Assembly (NCBI RefSeq): GCF_025567195.1
Contig: NZ_JAOQJF010000016.1
Coordinates: 1-64,000 of the forward strand
Length of the DNA: 64,000 nt
Direction of reading: 5' to 3'
Source: Alitiscatomonas aceti
GTDB lineage: Bacteria > Bacillota > Clostridia > Lachnospirales > Lachnospiraceae
Part shown: in pieces, positions 53,561-62,378 of the stretch
How the letters are laid out: every line of letters starts with the position of its first letter
Numbering within the stretch: the first letter of the stretch is position 1
Made by a program: the position numbers and the translations under genes
The notes under the pieces: generated by a model
Seen by the model: the letters and a program-made list of their open reading frames with translations, nothing else
Told to the model about the DNA's origin: nothing
Databases searched by the model: none

Positions 53561-54736
53561 ATGAGCAATATACGGAAAATGGCGGAGCAGTATTTTGAGG
53601 ATGCCGTAGAGCTCCGCAGAAGGATCCATCAGCAGCCGGAGCTTTCGATGGAGGAAAAGGAGACCTCGGCACTGGTAAGAGAAAAGCTTCGGGAATACGG
53701 GATATCCATTGCAGAGCTGCCTCTGGAGACTGGAGTTATAGGTGTTTTAGCGGGGGAACGGCCTGGCAGAACGATCCTTCTGCGGGCAGATATGGACGCT
53801 CTTCCGGTGGAGGAGCGGTCTGGCCTTCCTTTTGCCTCGGAGAAGAAGGGGGTCTGCCATAGCTGCGGCCATGATATCCATACAGCTGCCCTTCTCCTGG
53901 CTGCCCGGGTCCTGGGAGGGATAAAGAAGGATTTAGCAGGTACAGTATTATTTCTGTTCCAGCCGGCAGAAGAGAAGCTGAATGGTTCCCAGTCGGTGAT
54001 CGACAGCGGGCTGTTTGAAAAATACCACCCTGATTTCGCCGTGGGACTTCATTGCTGGCCGGATCTCCCGGCCGGAACCGTTGGAGTAAGGAGCGGTTCC
54101 TTTATGGCCTCTTCAGACAGCGTGTCCCTGACGGTAAAGGGAAGGGGAGGACATGGAGCCCATCCACATAAAAGTGTCGATCCTATTACAGCGGCCGCTT
54201 ATATCCTGGCAGAGCTGCAGACGGTGGTTTCCAGATCTGTGGCTCCCCTGGAAGCAGCGGTGCTGACCATGGGAAGGATCGAAGGAGGAACAGCAGCCAA
54301 TGTGATCCCGGATACGGTCACCATGGAAGGAACAGTACGGACCGTAAGCCGTGAGACCAGGGCATTGATGGAGGAGAAGATCCGGCAGATCGCCTGTCAT
54401 GGAGCAGAGGCCCTGGGGGCTTCCTGTGAGGTGGAATATAAAAGGGGAGTTCCGGCGGTGATCTGTGATCCGGCAGTTGTGGAGCGGATCCGGAAGGCGG
54501 CAGCGGAAGAACTGGGAAGCGAAAACGTCGTGACCCTGGAAACGCCGTCCATGGGATCGGAGGATTTTGCCCGCTATCTGGAACTTGTTCCCGGAGCCAT
54601 GTTCCGCATCGGGACAGCCAGTGAGGATCCGGCGACCCGTCTGCCTCTCCATAACGGAGGGATCCGGTTTGACGAGCGGGCAGTCCTGGCCGGGGCTGTG
54701 ACCTTTGGAAGGCTCGCCGCAGAATATTTAAGATAA
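53561..54736 (+). CDS. M20 family amidohydrolase
   Basis: 391-aa hydrolase of the M20D type (N-acyl amino acid amidohydrolase/hippuricase-like). Metal and catalytic motifs are intact: RADMDALPVEE near 75-85, SCGHDIHTA near 101-109, PAEEKLNGS near 134-142, plus the dimerisation-domain GRGGHGAHPH. ATG 53561 is used; ATG 53552 lies directly on the AAAAGGA site. Last gene of the LysR-controlled operon, 15 bp after the symporter. Likely releases an amino acid from an imported amide; substrate unknown. Confidence 0.9.
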   Translation: MSNIRKMAEQYFEDAVELRRRIHQQPELSMEEKETSALVREKLREYGISIAELPLETGVIGVLAGERPGRTILLRADMDALPVEERSGLPFASEKKGVCHSCGHDIHTAALLLAARVLGGIKKDLAGTVLFLFQPAEEKLNGSQSVIDSGLFEKYHPDFAVGLHCWPDLPAGTVGVRSGSFMASSDSVSLTVKGRGGHGAHPHKSVDPITAAAYILAELQTVVSRSVAPLEAAVLTMGRIEGGTAANVIPDTVTMEGTVRTVSRETRALMEEKIRQIACHGAEALGASCEVEYKRGVPAVICDPAVVERIRKAAAEELGSENVVTLETPSMGSEDFARYLELVPGAMFRIGTASEDPATRLPLHNGGIRFDERAVLAGAVTFGRLAAEYLR

Positions 54737-54742
54737 TATATC

Positions 54743-54771
54743 TTGACAAACCCTCCCGCCCTCCCTATAAT
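54743..54771 (+). promoter_or_regulatory. Promoter of the T-box-tyrS unit
   Basis: Perfect TTGACA and TATAAT with a 17-bp spacer. Confidence 0.88.
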
Positions 54772-54779
54772 GTGGCTTA

Positions 54780-55130
54780 TAGCCGGTGACGGCTGAAAAC
54801 CAAACAGGTATCAGCAATGAAGAGAACCAGTAACGGTCCACAGGATCCGCACAGAGAGCTGCCGGAGGGTGAGAGGCGCGCGGGATCGGAGCCGTGAATA
54901 CATCTCGGAGCTTCGCACCGAACCGCGAAAGCCTGCCTGGAATCCCGGAGCATGTCTGGGAGGAAGAGCGGCAGTCCGTTCAGTAGGCTGCGACGGAGGG
55001 GCCCACGTTAAAGGGCCGGAGTCCTGTAAGGAGACTTCATAAGCCGTATAATGTGAGTTATGCGGGAACATTAGGTGGTAACACGAGCCGTTGGCCTCGT
55101 CCTTTTGAAACAGAAGGGCGGGGCTTTTTT
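54780..55130 (+). promoter_or_regulatory. T-box leader (tyrosine-specific) of tyrS
   Basis: Long structured leader filling the gap before tyrS. Stem I has the AGAGAGC bulge near 54852 and a specifier loop GTGAATACATC with the Tyr codon TAC at 54899-54901. The T-box core AGGTGGTAACACG lies at 55073-55085; ACGAG after it pairs with CTCGT to form the antiterminator. The competing terminator is GCCTCGTCCTT/AAGGGCGGGGC followed by TTTTTT (55094-55130). Uncharged tRNA-Tyr would stabilise the antiterminator and turn tyrS on. Confidence 0.95.
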
Positions 55131-55245
55131 GTTTTCACGGCGTTCCTGGGAGCGGGATCCCGGGGCGCTTCGTTTCTGCCCCTTCTGTGCGGAAATCGGC
55201 CAACGAAACAGAATACAGAGATCACAGAAAAAGGAGAATGATAAA

Positions 55246-56469
55246 ATGGGAGTTTACGAGGAATTACAGGCAAGAGGCCTGATCGCCCAGGTGACGAATG
55301 AGGAAGAGATCCGGAAAATGGTAAACGAGGGAAAGGCCGTGTTCTACATTGGCTTCGATCCCACTGCCGACAGCCTGCATGTGGGCCATTTCATGGCTCT
55401 CTGCTTAATGAAGCGTTTACAGATGGCAGGCAATAAGCCCATCGCCCTGATCGGCGGCGGCACCGGAATGGTGGGAGACCCCTCCGGCAGAAGCGATATG
55501 CGCCAGATGATGACCGTGGAGACCATCCAGCACAACTGCGACTGCTTTAAAAAGCAGATGAGCCGTTTCATCGACTTTTCCGATGGAAAGGCCATGATGG
55601 TAAACAATGCGGAATGGCTCCTGGATCTGAACTACGTTGATTTCTTAAGAGAGATCGGACCGCATTTCTCTGTAAACCGTATGCTGACTGCCGAGTGCTA
55701 CAAGCAGAGAATGGAAAAGGGCTTAAGCTTCCTGGAGTTCAACTACATGCTGATGCAGAGCTACGATTTCTACGAGCTGTTCCAGAGATACGGCTGCAAC
55801 ATGCAGTTCGGCGGCGACGACCAGTGGAGCAACATGTTAGGCGGCACGGAGCTGATCCGGAGAAAGCTTGGAAAAGACGCTCATGCCATGACCATCACCC
55901 TGCTCCTGAACTCTGAGGGCAAGAAGATGGGCAAGACCCAGTCCGGAGCCGTATGGCTGGATCCCAATAAGACAAGTCCCTTTGAGTTCTACCAGTACTG
56001 GAGAAACATCGCCGACGCCGACGTGTTAAAGTGCCTGCGGATGCTGACCTTCCTGCCCTTAGAGCAGATCGATGAAATGGATAAATGGGAAGGAAGCCAG
56101 TTAAACGAAGCCAAGGAGATCTTAGCCTACGAGCTGACTGCCCTGGTACACGGCGATGAGGAGGCCAAAAAGGCCCAGGAGAGCGCAAGGGCCCTGTTTG
56201 CAGGCGGAAACGCAGCAGAAATGCCCACAGCCGAGCTCTCTGACGATGACTTTACCGACGGCACCATCGATATCCTGTCCATCGTACAGAAATCCGGTCT
56301 TTGTGCATCCCGCTCCGAGGCCAGAAGAAATGTGGAGCAGGGCGGCGTATCTGTGGACGGCGAAGCTGTAAAGGATATTAAAACGGTTTACACAAAGGAA
56401 CAGCTTTCCGGCGACGGCATCGTTGTAAAGAGGGGAAAGAAGAATTTCCGCCGTGTGACAGTAAAATAA
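55246..56469 (+). CDS. tyrS: Tyrosyl-tRNA synthetase
   Basis: 407-aa class I synthetase charging tRNA-Tyr. HIGH-type motif HVGHF at about 42-46, FNYMLMQSYDF and GGDDQWSNM of the tyrosine pocket, KMSKS-type loop KKMGKTQSGAVW, and a C-terminal S4 RNA-binding domain (SRSEARRNVEQGGVSVDGE). The KMGKT form belongs to the TyrZ/TyrS variants of Firmicutes. AAGGAGA precedes ATG 55246. Controlled by the T-box upstream. Confidence 0.96.
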   Translation: MGVYEELQARGLIAQVTNEEEIRKMVNEGKAVFYIGFDPTADSLHVGHFMALCLMKRLQMAGNKPIALIGGGTGMVGDPSGRSDMRQMMTVETIQHNCDCFKKQMSRFIDFSDGKAMMVNNAEWLLDLNYVDFLREIGPHFSVNRMLTAECYKQRMEKGLSFLEFNYMLMQSYDFYELFQRYGCNMQFGGDDQWSNMLGGTELIRRKLGKDAHAMTITLLLNSEGKKMGKTQSGAVWLDPNKTSPFEFYQYWRNIADADVLKCLRMLTFLPLEQIDEMDKWEGSQLNEAKEILAYELTALVHGDEEAKKAQESARALFAGGNAAEMPTAELSDDDFTDGTIDILSIVQKSGLCASRSEARRNVEQGGVSVDGEAVKDIKTVYTKEQLSGDGIVVKRGKKNFRRVTVK

Positions 56470-56483
56470 GGAAACGTATAGAC

Positions 56484-56503
56484 TGCGGGGCGTCTGCCCC
56501 GCA
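56484..56503. repeat. Short palindrome after tyrS
   Basis: Perfect 8-bp stem TGCGGGGC/GCCCCGCA with loop GTCT and no T-tract. Its core GGGCGTCTGCCC recurs at 35786-35797 and, with one change, at 57826-57837. Confidence 0.6.
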
Positions 56504-56528
56504 CCGTCTGCTGTGAGAGGAGAAAAAA

Positions 56529-57788
56529 ATGGAGATCTTCAAAGAAGCACAGAAAAATTTTGATTACATGGTACGGATCCGGAGACATATGCATGAATAT
56601 CCGGAAATGACAGGACAGGAATTTGAGACCCTGGAGTTCATTAAAAAGGAGCTGGATGCCCTGGGGATCGAGTATGTGGAGGTTCCCGACGGCGGCATCG
56701 TGGGCCAGATCCACGGCGGAAAGCCGGGAAAGACCGTTCTGATGCGCGCCGACATGGACGCTCTTCCCATCCAGGAAAATACAAAGAATTTATGCTGCGA
56801 TAAGCTGTGCGTGTCAAAAAATGACGGCATTTCCCACGCCTGCGGCCACGATTCCCATACGGCCATGCTGCTGGGTGAGGCTAAGATCTTAAACGAGCAC
56901 AAGGACGAATTAAACGGAAACATCGTCCTCTGCTTCGAGCGGGGCGAAGAGGGCGGCGGCCAGATCGCCAACCTGCTCCCCTACATCGTGGAGACTATGA
57001 AGCTTCCTATCGACACCTGCATCGCCACCCATGTGAAGTGGGACGTTCCGGCGGGCCAGGTTTCCGCAGAGCCGGGCGCAGTGTTCTCCGGCGGCTACGG
57101 CTTTGCCATCCGCTTAAAGGGTCTGGCCGGTCACGGCTCCCGTCCGGATCTGGCCCACAGCGTGCTGGACTGCTTCAACTCCATCTACAATCATATGAAC
57201 ATGATCCGCATGAAATACGTGTCTCCCACAGATATCCTGACCTTCTCTGTGGGCAGCGTCCACTGCGGAACGGCCATGAACATCGTTCCCGACGAGCTGG
57301 TATTCGACGGCACCATCCGCACCTTCAATGTGGCGGGGGCCGGAGCCAGCTTTATGAAGCAGTTTAAAGAGGTCCTGGAGGCAGAATGTAAATTAAACCA
57401 GTGTACCTATGAGATCATTTCCATGAAGGATCCGCTGTTTGAGAATTATAACAACGAGACCTGCAGCGAGATCGCAAGGAACGCCGTTAAGAAATACATG
57501 GGAGAAGAGGCTCTGGCAAAGGCCCAGCCGTGGATGGCCTGCGAGAGCATGCAGGCGTACTTAAAGTACTGGCCGGGCGTGATCACCTTCACCGGGATCC
57601 AGAATCCGGAGATGGGAACCGGAGCCAACCACCATACGCCGGAGTTCGACCTGGACGAAAAGGGCATGATCTACGGCGCAGCCGCAGCCATCGGATATGT
57701 GGTGGACTTCTTAAACTACGAGGGCGAGATCCCGTTTACTCCCTATAAGGGAAATATCCGGGAGCTGGCTGCAAGAAATATTAAATAA
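56529..57788 (+). CDS. M20 family amidohydrolase
   Basis: 419-aa metallohydrolase, third M20 gene of the window. Motifs: RADMDALPIQE near 73-83, HACGHDSHTAM near 100-110, the catalytic Glu pair in CFERGEEGGG, and GLAGHGSRPD of the dimer domain. Longer than the protein at 53561 and not closely similar to it. GAGAGGAG precedes ATG 56529. No clear promoter between tyrS and this gene, so read-through from tyrS is possible. Substrate unknown. Confidence 0.9.
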   Translation: MEIFKEAQKNFDYMVRIRRHMHEYPEMTGQEFETLEFIKKELDALGIEYVEVPDGGIVGQIHGGKPGKTVLMRADMDALPIQENTKNLCCDKLCVSKNDGISHACGHDSHTAMLLGEAKILNEHKDELNGNIVLCFERGEEGGGQIANLLPYIVETMKLPIDTCIATHVKWDVPAGQVSAEPGAVFSGGYGFAIRLKGLAGHGSRPDLAHSVLDCFNSIYNHMNMIRMKYVSPTDILTFSVGSVHCGTAMNIVPDELVFDGTIRTFNVAGAGASFMKQFKEVLEAECKLNQCTYEIISMKDPLFENYNNETCSEIARNAVKKYMGEEALAKAQPWMACESMQAYLKYWPGVITFTGIQNPEMGTGANHHTPEFDLDEKGMIYGAAAAIGYVVDFLNYEGEIPFTPYKGNIRELAARNIK

Positions 57789-57823
57789 ATATGTTTGCCC
57801 CAAACCTGTGCGGGCTTCGTTTT

Positions 57824-57856
57824 GCGGGCGTCTGACCATGAGCGTCAGATGCCTGC
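57824..57856. repeat. Hairpin in the gap before the aminopeptidase gene
   Basis: 12-bp stem GCGGGCGTCTGA/TCAGATGCCTGC (two G-U). The left arm contains GGGCGTCTGACC, close to the palindrome cores at 35786 and 56488. The rest of the 57789-57938 gap shows no clear promoter. Confidence 0.55.
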
Positions 57857-57938
57857 AACCCGGAAGTCCGTTTTCTATGCGGTCCTATTTTATATGCTGG
57901 AACAAGCGGAATTCCAGGAAAATTGAAAGGAGATTGTC

Positions 57939-59726
57939 ATGACAACCAATGAGAAGCTTTCTCTGCTTCGTGAAAAAATGGCGGAAGCCGGGGTGCAGGC
58001 ATACCTGATCCCGTCCTCGGATCCCCATATCAGCGAATATCTTCCCGATCACTGGAGAGCCAGGGCCTGGCTTTCGGGCTTTGACGGCTCTGCCGGAACC
58101 TTAGTGGTCACTGAAACGGAGAGCGGTTTGTGGACCGATGGCCGTTATTTTATCCAGGCGGAGCGGCAGATGGCCGGCAGCGAGATCGTCCTCTACCGTA
58201 TGAAGGAAAAAGGCGTGCCCACCATCCAGGAATTTCTTCTTTCCAGGCTGAAGGAGGGAGAGGTCCTGGGGATCGACGGCATGGTCACTGCGGCGGAGAC
58301 TGTGCTGGATATGGAGACAGCGTTTTCTGCCCAGGGGATCGGGATCCGGTCTGAGGATCTGATCACGCCCATCTGGACAGACCGTCCGGCCATCCCCCAG
58401 AGCCCGGTCTATCTGCTTCCGGAACAATATACAGGCCTTTCTGCGGCAGAAAAGATCGCCCAGGTCCGCTCCCGGCTTAAGGAGAACGGGGCGGATGCCA
58501 TGGCCGTTACCCGCCTGGACAGCATTGCCTGGCTTCTGAACCTGCGGGCCTCTGATGTGGTGTACAATACCTCCTTTGTTTCCTATGTCCTTTTGACCCA
58601 GGAAACGGCAGTCCTTTATGTGGACAGCAGCCGCGTGTCGGAGGAGGCTATGGATTACCTTAAGAAAAACGGAGTGGCTGTGTGGCCGTATGGGGAGATC
58701 CTGGACGGGATCGCCGCCATCGATGTGCCCACGGTCATGCTGGTGAGCGTGGAGAACGTCAACTACCGGCTGTATCTGGCCATGGAGGAGAATCCCAGGG
58801 TGACCATTGTAAAGGGAGAGGAGCCAGTTTTCTGCCTGAAGGCCGTGAAGAACCCGGTGGAGATCGCCAATACCAAAAATGCCCATATCAAGGAAGGCGT
58901 GGCCATGGCCCGGCTCCAGATGTGCCTGGAGGAGAAGCTGGCTGCTGGTGAGACCGTTTCTGAAACAGACGTGGGAGAGCTTCTGGTGAATTTCCGTAAG
59001 GAACAGGAGGGATATATGGAGGACAGCTTTGCCGTGATCGCAGCTTACGGAGCCAATGCCGCCATGATGCATTACCATCCGACCCCGGAAAACCATGCGG
59101 TTCTTCAGCGGAAGGGCTTCCTTCTTCTGGATACCGGCGGCCAGTACGTGGATGGCACCACAGATACCACCCGTACCTATGCCCTGGGCGAACTGACCGA
59201 CGAGGAACGGCGGTATTACACCTATGTGTTAAAGGCCAACATCGGCATTGCCCGGACTGTCTTTATGGAGGGCTGCTCCGGTGCCAACCTGGATATTATG
59301 TCCCGCACCCAGATCTGGAAGTACGGTCTGGACTACCGCTGCGGCACCGGCCACGGCGTGGGCTTTGTGGGCCCCATCCACGAAGGCCCCCAGAGTCTCA
59401 GGATGACCAACCATGTGCCCTTCCAGCCGGGCATGACCATCACCGATGAGCCTGGAATTTATGAAGAGGGCCTTGTGGGCGTCCGCATTGAGAACGAGCT
59501 TCTGGTGGTGGAGCACATGGAAACGAAATACGGAAAGTTTTATGCCTTCCAGCCCTTTACCTATCTGCCCATCGATACCACGCCGGTGGTGCTGGAGCTG
59601 ATGAACGAGGAGGAGATCTCCTGGCTCAATGACTATCATCAGATGGTCTATGATACCTTAAGTCCCCGTATGACAGAGCGGGAACGTATCTGGCTCAAAG
59701 AAAAAACAAAACCATTGGAGAAATAA
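57939..59726 (+). CDS. Aminopeptidase P family protein (M24B)
   Basis: 595-aa Xaa-Pro aminopeptidase of the long, three-domain type: two creatinase-like N-terminal domains (about 5-130 and 160-305) and a C-terminal pita-bread metalloprotease domain. Metal ligands are seen in LLDTGGQYVDGTTDTTRTY (two Asp), GTGHGVG (His), TDEPGIYEEG (Glu) and RIENELLV (Glu). It removes N-terminal residues before proline in peptides, probably in the cytoplasm since no signal is present. GAAAGGAGA precedes ATG 57939. EutH follows after 6 bp. Confidence 0.94.
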   Translation: MTTNEKLSLLREKMAEAGVQAYLIPSSDPHISEYLPDHWRARAWLSGFDGSAGTLVVTETESGLWTDGRYFIQAERQMAGSEIVLYRMKEKGVPTIQEFLLSRLKEGEVLGIDGMVTAAETVLDMETAFSAQGIGIRSEDLITPIWTDRPAIPQSPVYLLPEQYTGLSAAEKIAQVRSRLKENGADAMAVTRLDSIAWLLNLRASDVVYNTSFVSYVLLTQETAVLYVDSSRVSEEAMDYLKKNGVAVWPYGEILDGIAAIDVPTVMLVSVENVNYRLYLAMEENPRVTIVKGEEPVFCLKAVKNPVEIANTKNAHIKEGVAMARLQMCLEEKLAAGETVSETDVGELLVNFRKEQEGYMEDSFAVIAAYGANAAMMHYHPTPENHAVLQRKGFLLLDTGGQYVDGTTDTTRTYALGELTDEERRYYTYVLKANIGIARTVFMEGCSGANLDIMSRTQIWKYGLDYRCGTGHGVGFVGPIHEGPQSLRMTNHVPFQPGMTITDEPGIYEEGLVGVRIENELLVVEHMETKYGKFYAFQPFTYLPIDTTPVVLELMNEEEISWLNDYHQMVYDTLSPRMTERERIWLKEKTKPLEK

Positions 59727-59732
59727 ACCGGA

Positions 59733-60833
59733 ATGAATATATTTATCGGAATTCTTCTGCTCTGTGCCCTTCTGGGGCTCTGGGATAAAATTTCCGGAGG
59801 GAAAATGGGCCTGGCTGCTGAATTTGACGGCGGCCTGGCCTCCATGGCCTCTCTGGCCCTTTCCATCGTGGGGATCTACTGCATCGGGGTCACGGCGGTC
59901 AGGAGCAATCCGGAGGCCATTGCCTCCTTTGCGTCCCGGCTGCCCTTTGACGCCTCCGTTCTGATCGGAAGCCTGCTGGCCCCCGACCTGGGCGGCCACG
60001 CCATTGCAAAGGAGCTGGCGGCCACTCCGGCCCTGGGGATCTATTCGGGAGTCATGGTATCCTCCTGTCTGGGAGCCATGATCTCCTTTACCCTGCCCAT
60101 TGCCCTGACGGTCATCCGTAGGGAGGATACCTCCCTGTTTATGCAGGGCAGCGTCTGGGGGATCGTAACGATCCCCGCGGGAGTGGCGGTGGGCGCTCTG
60201 CTCACCGGCCTGCCTGTGAAGGAGCTGGTCCGCAATCTTCTGCCGATCCTCCTTCTGTGCGCGGGTATCTGCCTGGCCCTCATAAAGGCCGCTGAGGCCA
60301 CCATCCGGGTGCTGTCGGTGGTGGGGAACCTGGTGCGGATCGCCAGCCTGGTCCTGTTTGGCCTGGTGATGCTGGGGCTCTTCCTTCCCGCGTGCCAGAT
60401 CGCATCGGACACCCTTATTTTTGAGTCCCTTACCATTGTGGTAAAGATCGCGGTGGTGGTGGCCGGATCCATGGTGGCGGCCTCTCTGATCCTCCGGTTT
60501 TTCCAGAAGGGGATCAGCCGGATCGCCGGATGGCTGGGGGTCAATTCCTATTCTGTGGTGGGACTGATCATCAGCCTGGCCACCTGTATTTCCATGATCC
60601 CAATGATGGAAAAAATGGATGACCGGGGAAAGGTGATGAACGCGGCCTTTGCGGTCAGCGGTTCCTTTGTGCTGGGCGGCCAGCTGGCCTTCATCGCCAG
60701 TGTGGAGCCGCCGTCTGTGGTTTCCGCCTTTATTGCCGCCAAGCTGGTGGGAGGAATCTGCGCAGCGGCCGCCGCCATGGCGTTTGCACCGAAGTCCGGC
60801 GCTGGATCCGGGGAATCGGCATCCCTGGAGTAA
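59733..60833 (+). CDS. EutH-like ethanolamine transporter family protein
   Basis: 366-aa membrane protein with about ten hydrophobic segments and the EutH pattern: LLCALLGLWDKISGGKMGLA near 8-27, SLLAPDLGGHAIAKELA near 84-100, and GLIISLATCISMIPMMEKM near 285-303. EutH proteins move ethanolamine into the cell, but no eut enzyme or microcompartment gene is nearby, so the substrate may differ. It starts 6 bp after the aminopeptidase gene and likely shares its transcript; the ribosome site (GGAG in the upstream gene's end) is about 11 nt away. A strong terminator follows. Confidence 0.85.
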   Translation: MNIFIGILLLCALLGLWDKISGGKMGLAAEFDGGLASMASLALSIVGIYCIGVTAVRSNPEAIASFASRLPFDASVLIGSLLAPDLGGHAIAKELAATPALGIYSGVMVSSCLGAMISFTLPIALTVIRREDTSLFMQGSVWGIVTIPAGVAVGALLTGLPVKELVRNLLPILLLCAGICLALIKAAEATIRVLSVVGNLVRIASLVLFGLVMLGLFLPACQIASDTLIFESLTIVVKIAVVVAGSMVAASLILRFFQKGISRIAGWLGVNSYSVVGLIISLATCISMIPMMEKMDDRGKVMNAAFAVSGSFVLGGQLAFIASVEPPSVVSAFIAAKLVGGICAAAAAMAFAPKSGAGSGESASLE

Positions 60834-60835
60834 GA

Positions 60836-60895
60836 AAACAGCCGTCTGTCCCTGCCCTGTGAAGATCCGGGCGGGGGCGGGCAGCTGTTTTTTTT
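60836..60895 (+). terminator. Terminator of the aminopeptidase-EutH operon
   Basis: Stem AAACAGC/GCTGTTT with an inner GC-rich CTGTCCCTGCCC/GGGCGGGGGCGGGCAG stem, followed by T8. Confidence 0.9.
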
Positions 60896-61049
60896 GCGGA
60901 GTGGGAGCGTTGGATATAATTTTAAATTATCACAAAAAATATAAAAACAGGAAAAATAAACTTTTTCTTACAAATCGACAAATCCATTTACAAACTTTAA
61001 TTGGTATTGTACTATGATTATATAAAATATGGGGAAGGAGGGAAATGTC

Positions 61050-61913
61050 ATGAAGAAGATATATGCGGCTGTTCTGGTTTTATTACTGGTTTCATGCGCC
61101 CCTAAGGAAGAGGCGGCTGTGGTGAAAACGCTTTCCATTGAGGATGTACCGAAGTCCGAAGAGACCCGGAAGCTGGACCAGAAGGAGATCTATACACTGA
61201 AACGCCAGCTGGAACAGATTCCGGTTGCTTCCAGCGAGAAATTTTTTACTGGAGAGGTAACGGAATTTTTAAAAGGATATGAAAATACGGAGCTGGAGAG
61301 CCTGGAAGTGGTCCAGGACACGCTGTCTCTGATACCGGGAAAAAATAAAAAGTCGCTGTACAATCTGAGTTCCCGGGTCCGTCTTGTGACAGACAGAATA
61401 AGGGATGAGGAGGGGATGAAACAGGCAGACCGCCTTGCGGAGGAAATTACAGACTTTTTGAAACAATACAGCTATGTTGGGTTAAAATCAAAAGATGTGT
61501 GGGTAAAGATATATAACCGGAATGAAGAGGTATTGTCGGATATGCAGAGTAGCGTGTCCATTTTAAATGAGACCATGTTTGTGGAAATACCAGAGGACGA
61601 ATATGAAATCCAGACCCGGGCGTTTAAATATGCTGGAAACGGACGGAAGTTTCAACTGAATAAGTTCGGTCCGCTGAGCGGAACTGGGGAATTATATGTG
61701 GAGTATGCGGTGGATGACGGCTATTTTGACTTTGACGATCTGGACGGCAGTATTGCCGGACTGGAGGCCGTTGGTGAGGATATCCGGGAATATCTTTTGT
61801 CGTCGGAAAAAACGGAAAAATATATGGAATCCCATCATTTGAATGTTTTAACCATTTCCTTTTACAGCGGGAATTTTGACGATGACTATGTGACGTTTAA
61901 CTTCGATATATAG
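61050..61913 (+). CDS. Lipoprotein of unknown function
   Basis: 287-aa protein with lipobox LVSC (Cys16) after a basic MKK and hydrophobic core. The rest is soluble, charged and mixed alpha/beta; I recognise no domain. Residues 20-100 look helical, the end is rich in Asp/Phe/Tyr. ATG 61050 follows AAGGAGGG; the frame extends to 61029 without a better site. Upstream DNA is very AT-rich and the codon use is more AT-rich than in neighbours, hinting at lineage-specific or transferred DNA. The small gene at 62021 is probably its partner. Confidence 0.82.
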   Translation: MKKIYAAVLVLLLVSCAPKEEAAVVKTLSIEDVPKSEETRKLDQKEIYTLKRQLEQIPVASSEKFFTGEVTEFLKGYENTELESLEVVQDTLSLIPGKNKKSLYNLSSRVRLVTDRIRDEEGMKQADRLAEEITDFLKQYSYVGLKSKDVWVKIYNRNEEVLSDMQSSVSILNETMFVEIPEDEYEIQTRAFKYAGNGRKFQLNKFGPLSGTGELYVEYAVDDGYFDFDDLDGSIAGLEAVGEDIREYLLSSEKTEKYMESHHLNVLTISFYSGNFDDDYVTFNFDI

Positions 61914-62020
61914 GGATATGTCCAGGTCTCCTGGATCATGGCAAAATGGAGGAGGAAAGAAGGATTTCTTTTGCTGCATTCCCGATGTGGGGGTAAAACC
62001 GGATTCTGGAGGGGATATAA

Positions 62021-62278
62021 ATGGATGGGTTTATTTTTACGATTCTGCTGTTTTTTGTGTTTCTTATACTCATGGTATTTTTAATTTTTAGCCTGAAAGG
62101 GAAACCGGCCATGTATCTGACTGCCATCACTGCGACTTTATCTGCATGGTTTATCGGACTGGTTCTGGATGCAAATATTGATTTTATGCCCGCAGGCTTT
62201 TTAAATCTCCGGGTACTGTTTCCCATATTGGCTATGGGGCTTTGTATTTTAAATGCGGTCAGTAAAAAATCCGACTGA
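62021..62278 (+). CDS. Small membrane protein of unknown function
   Basis: 85-aa protein with three hydrophobic segments (about 3-25, 30-49, 62-80) separated by a short basic loop (SLKGKP) and ending KKSD. GGAGGGG 6 nt before ATG 62021 supports translation. It is 107 bp after the lipoprotein gene in the same direction, with no promoter or terminator seen between. No family recognised. AT-rich like its neighbour. Confidence 0.7.
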   Translation: MDGFIFTILLFFVFLILMVFLIFSLKGKPAMYLTAITATLSAWFIGLVLDANIDFMPAGFLNLRVLFPILAMGLCILNAVSKKSD

Positions 62279-62286
62279 GAATGATA

Positions 62287-62344
62287 AAAGCACTGGAATA
62301 CGCGCCGGATCCAGCCTCCGGATCAAGGGATATTCCAGTGCTTT
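62287..62344. terminator. Bidirectional terminator
   Basis: Perfect 14-bp stem AAAGCACTGGAATA/TATTCCAGTGCTTT with an inner CCGGATC-type stem. It separates the convergent small membrane protein and ABC exporter genes. The plus tail is GTCTATTT; the A/T ends of the stem serve as T-tract on either strand. Confidence 0.78.
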
Positions 62345-62378
62345 GTCTATTTAAGCCGGAAGGAACTGCAAGGCCTCC

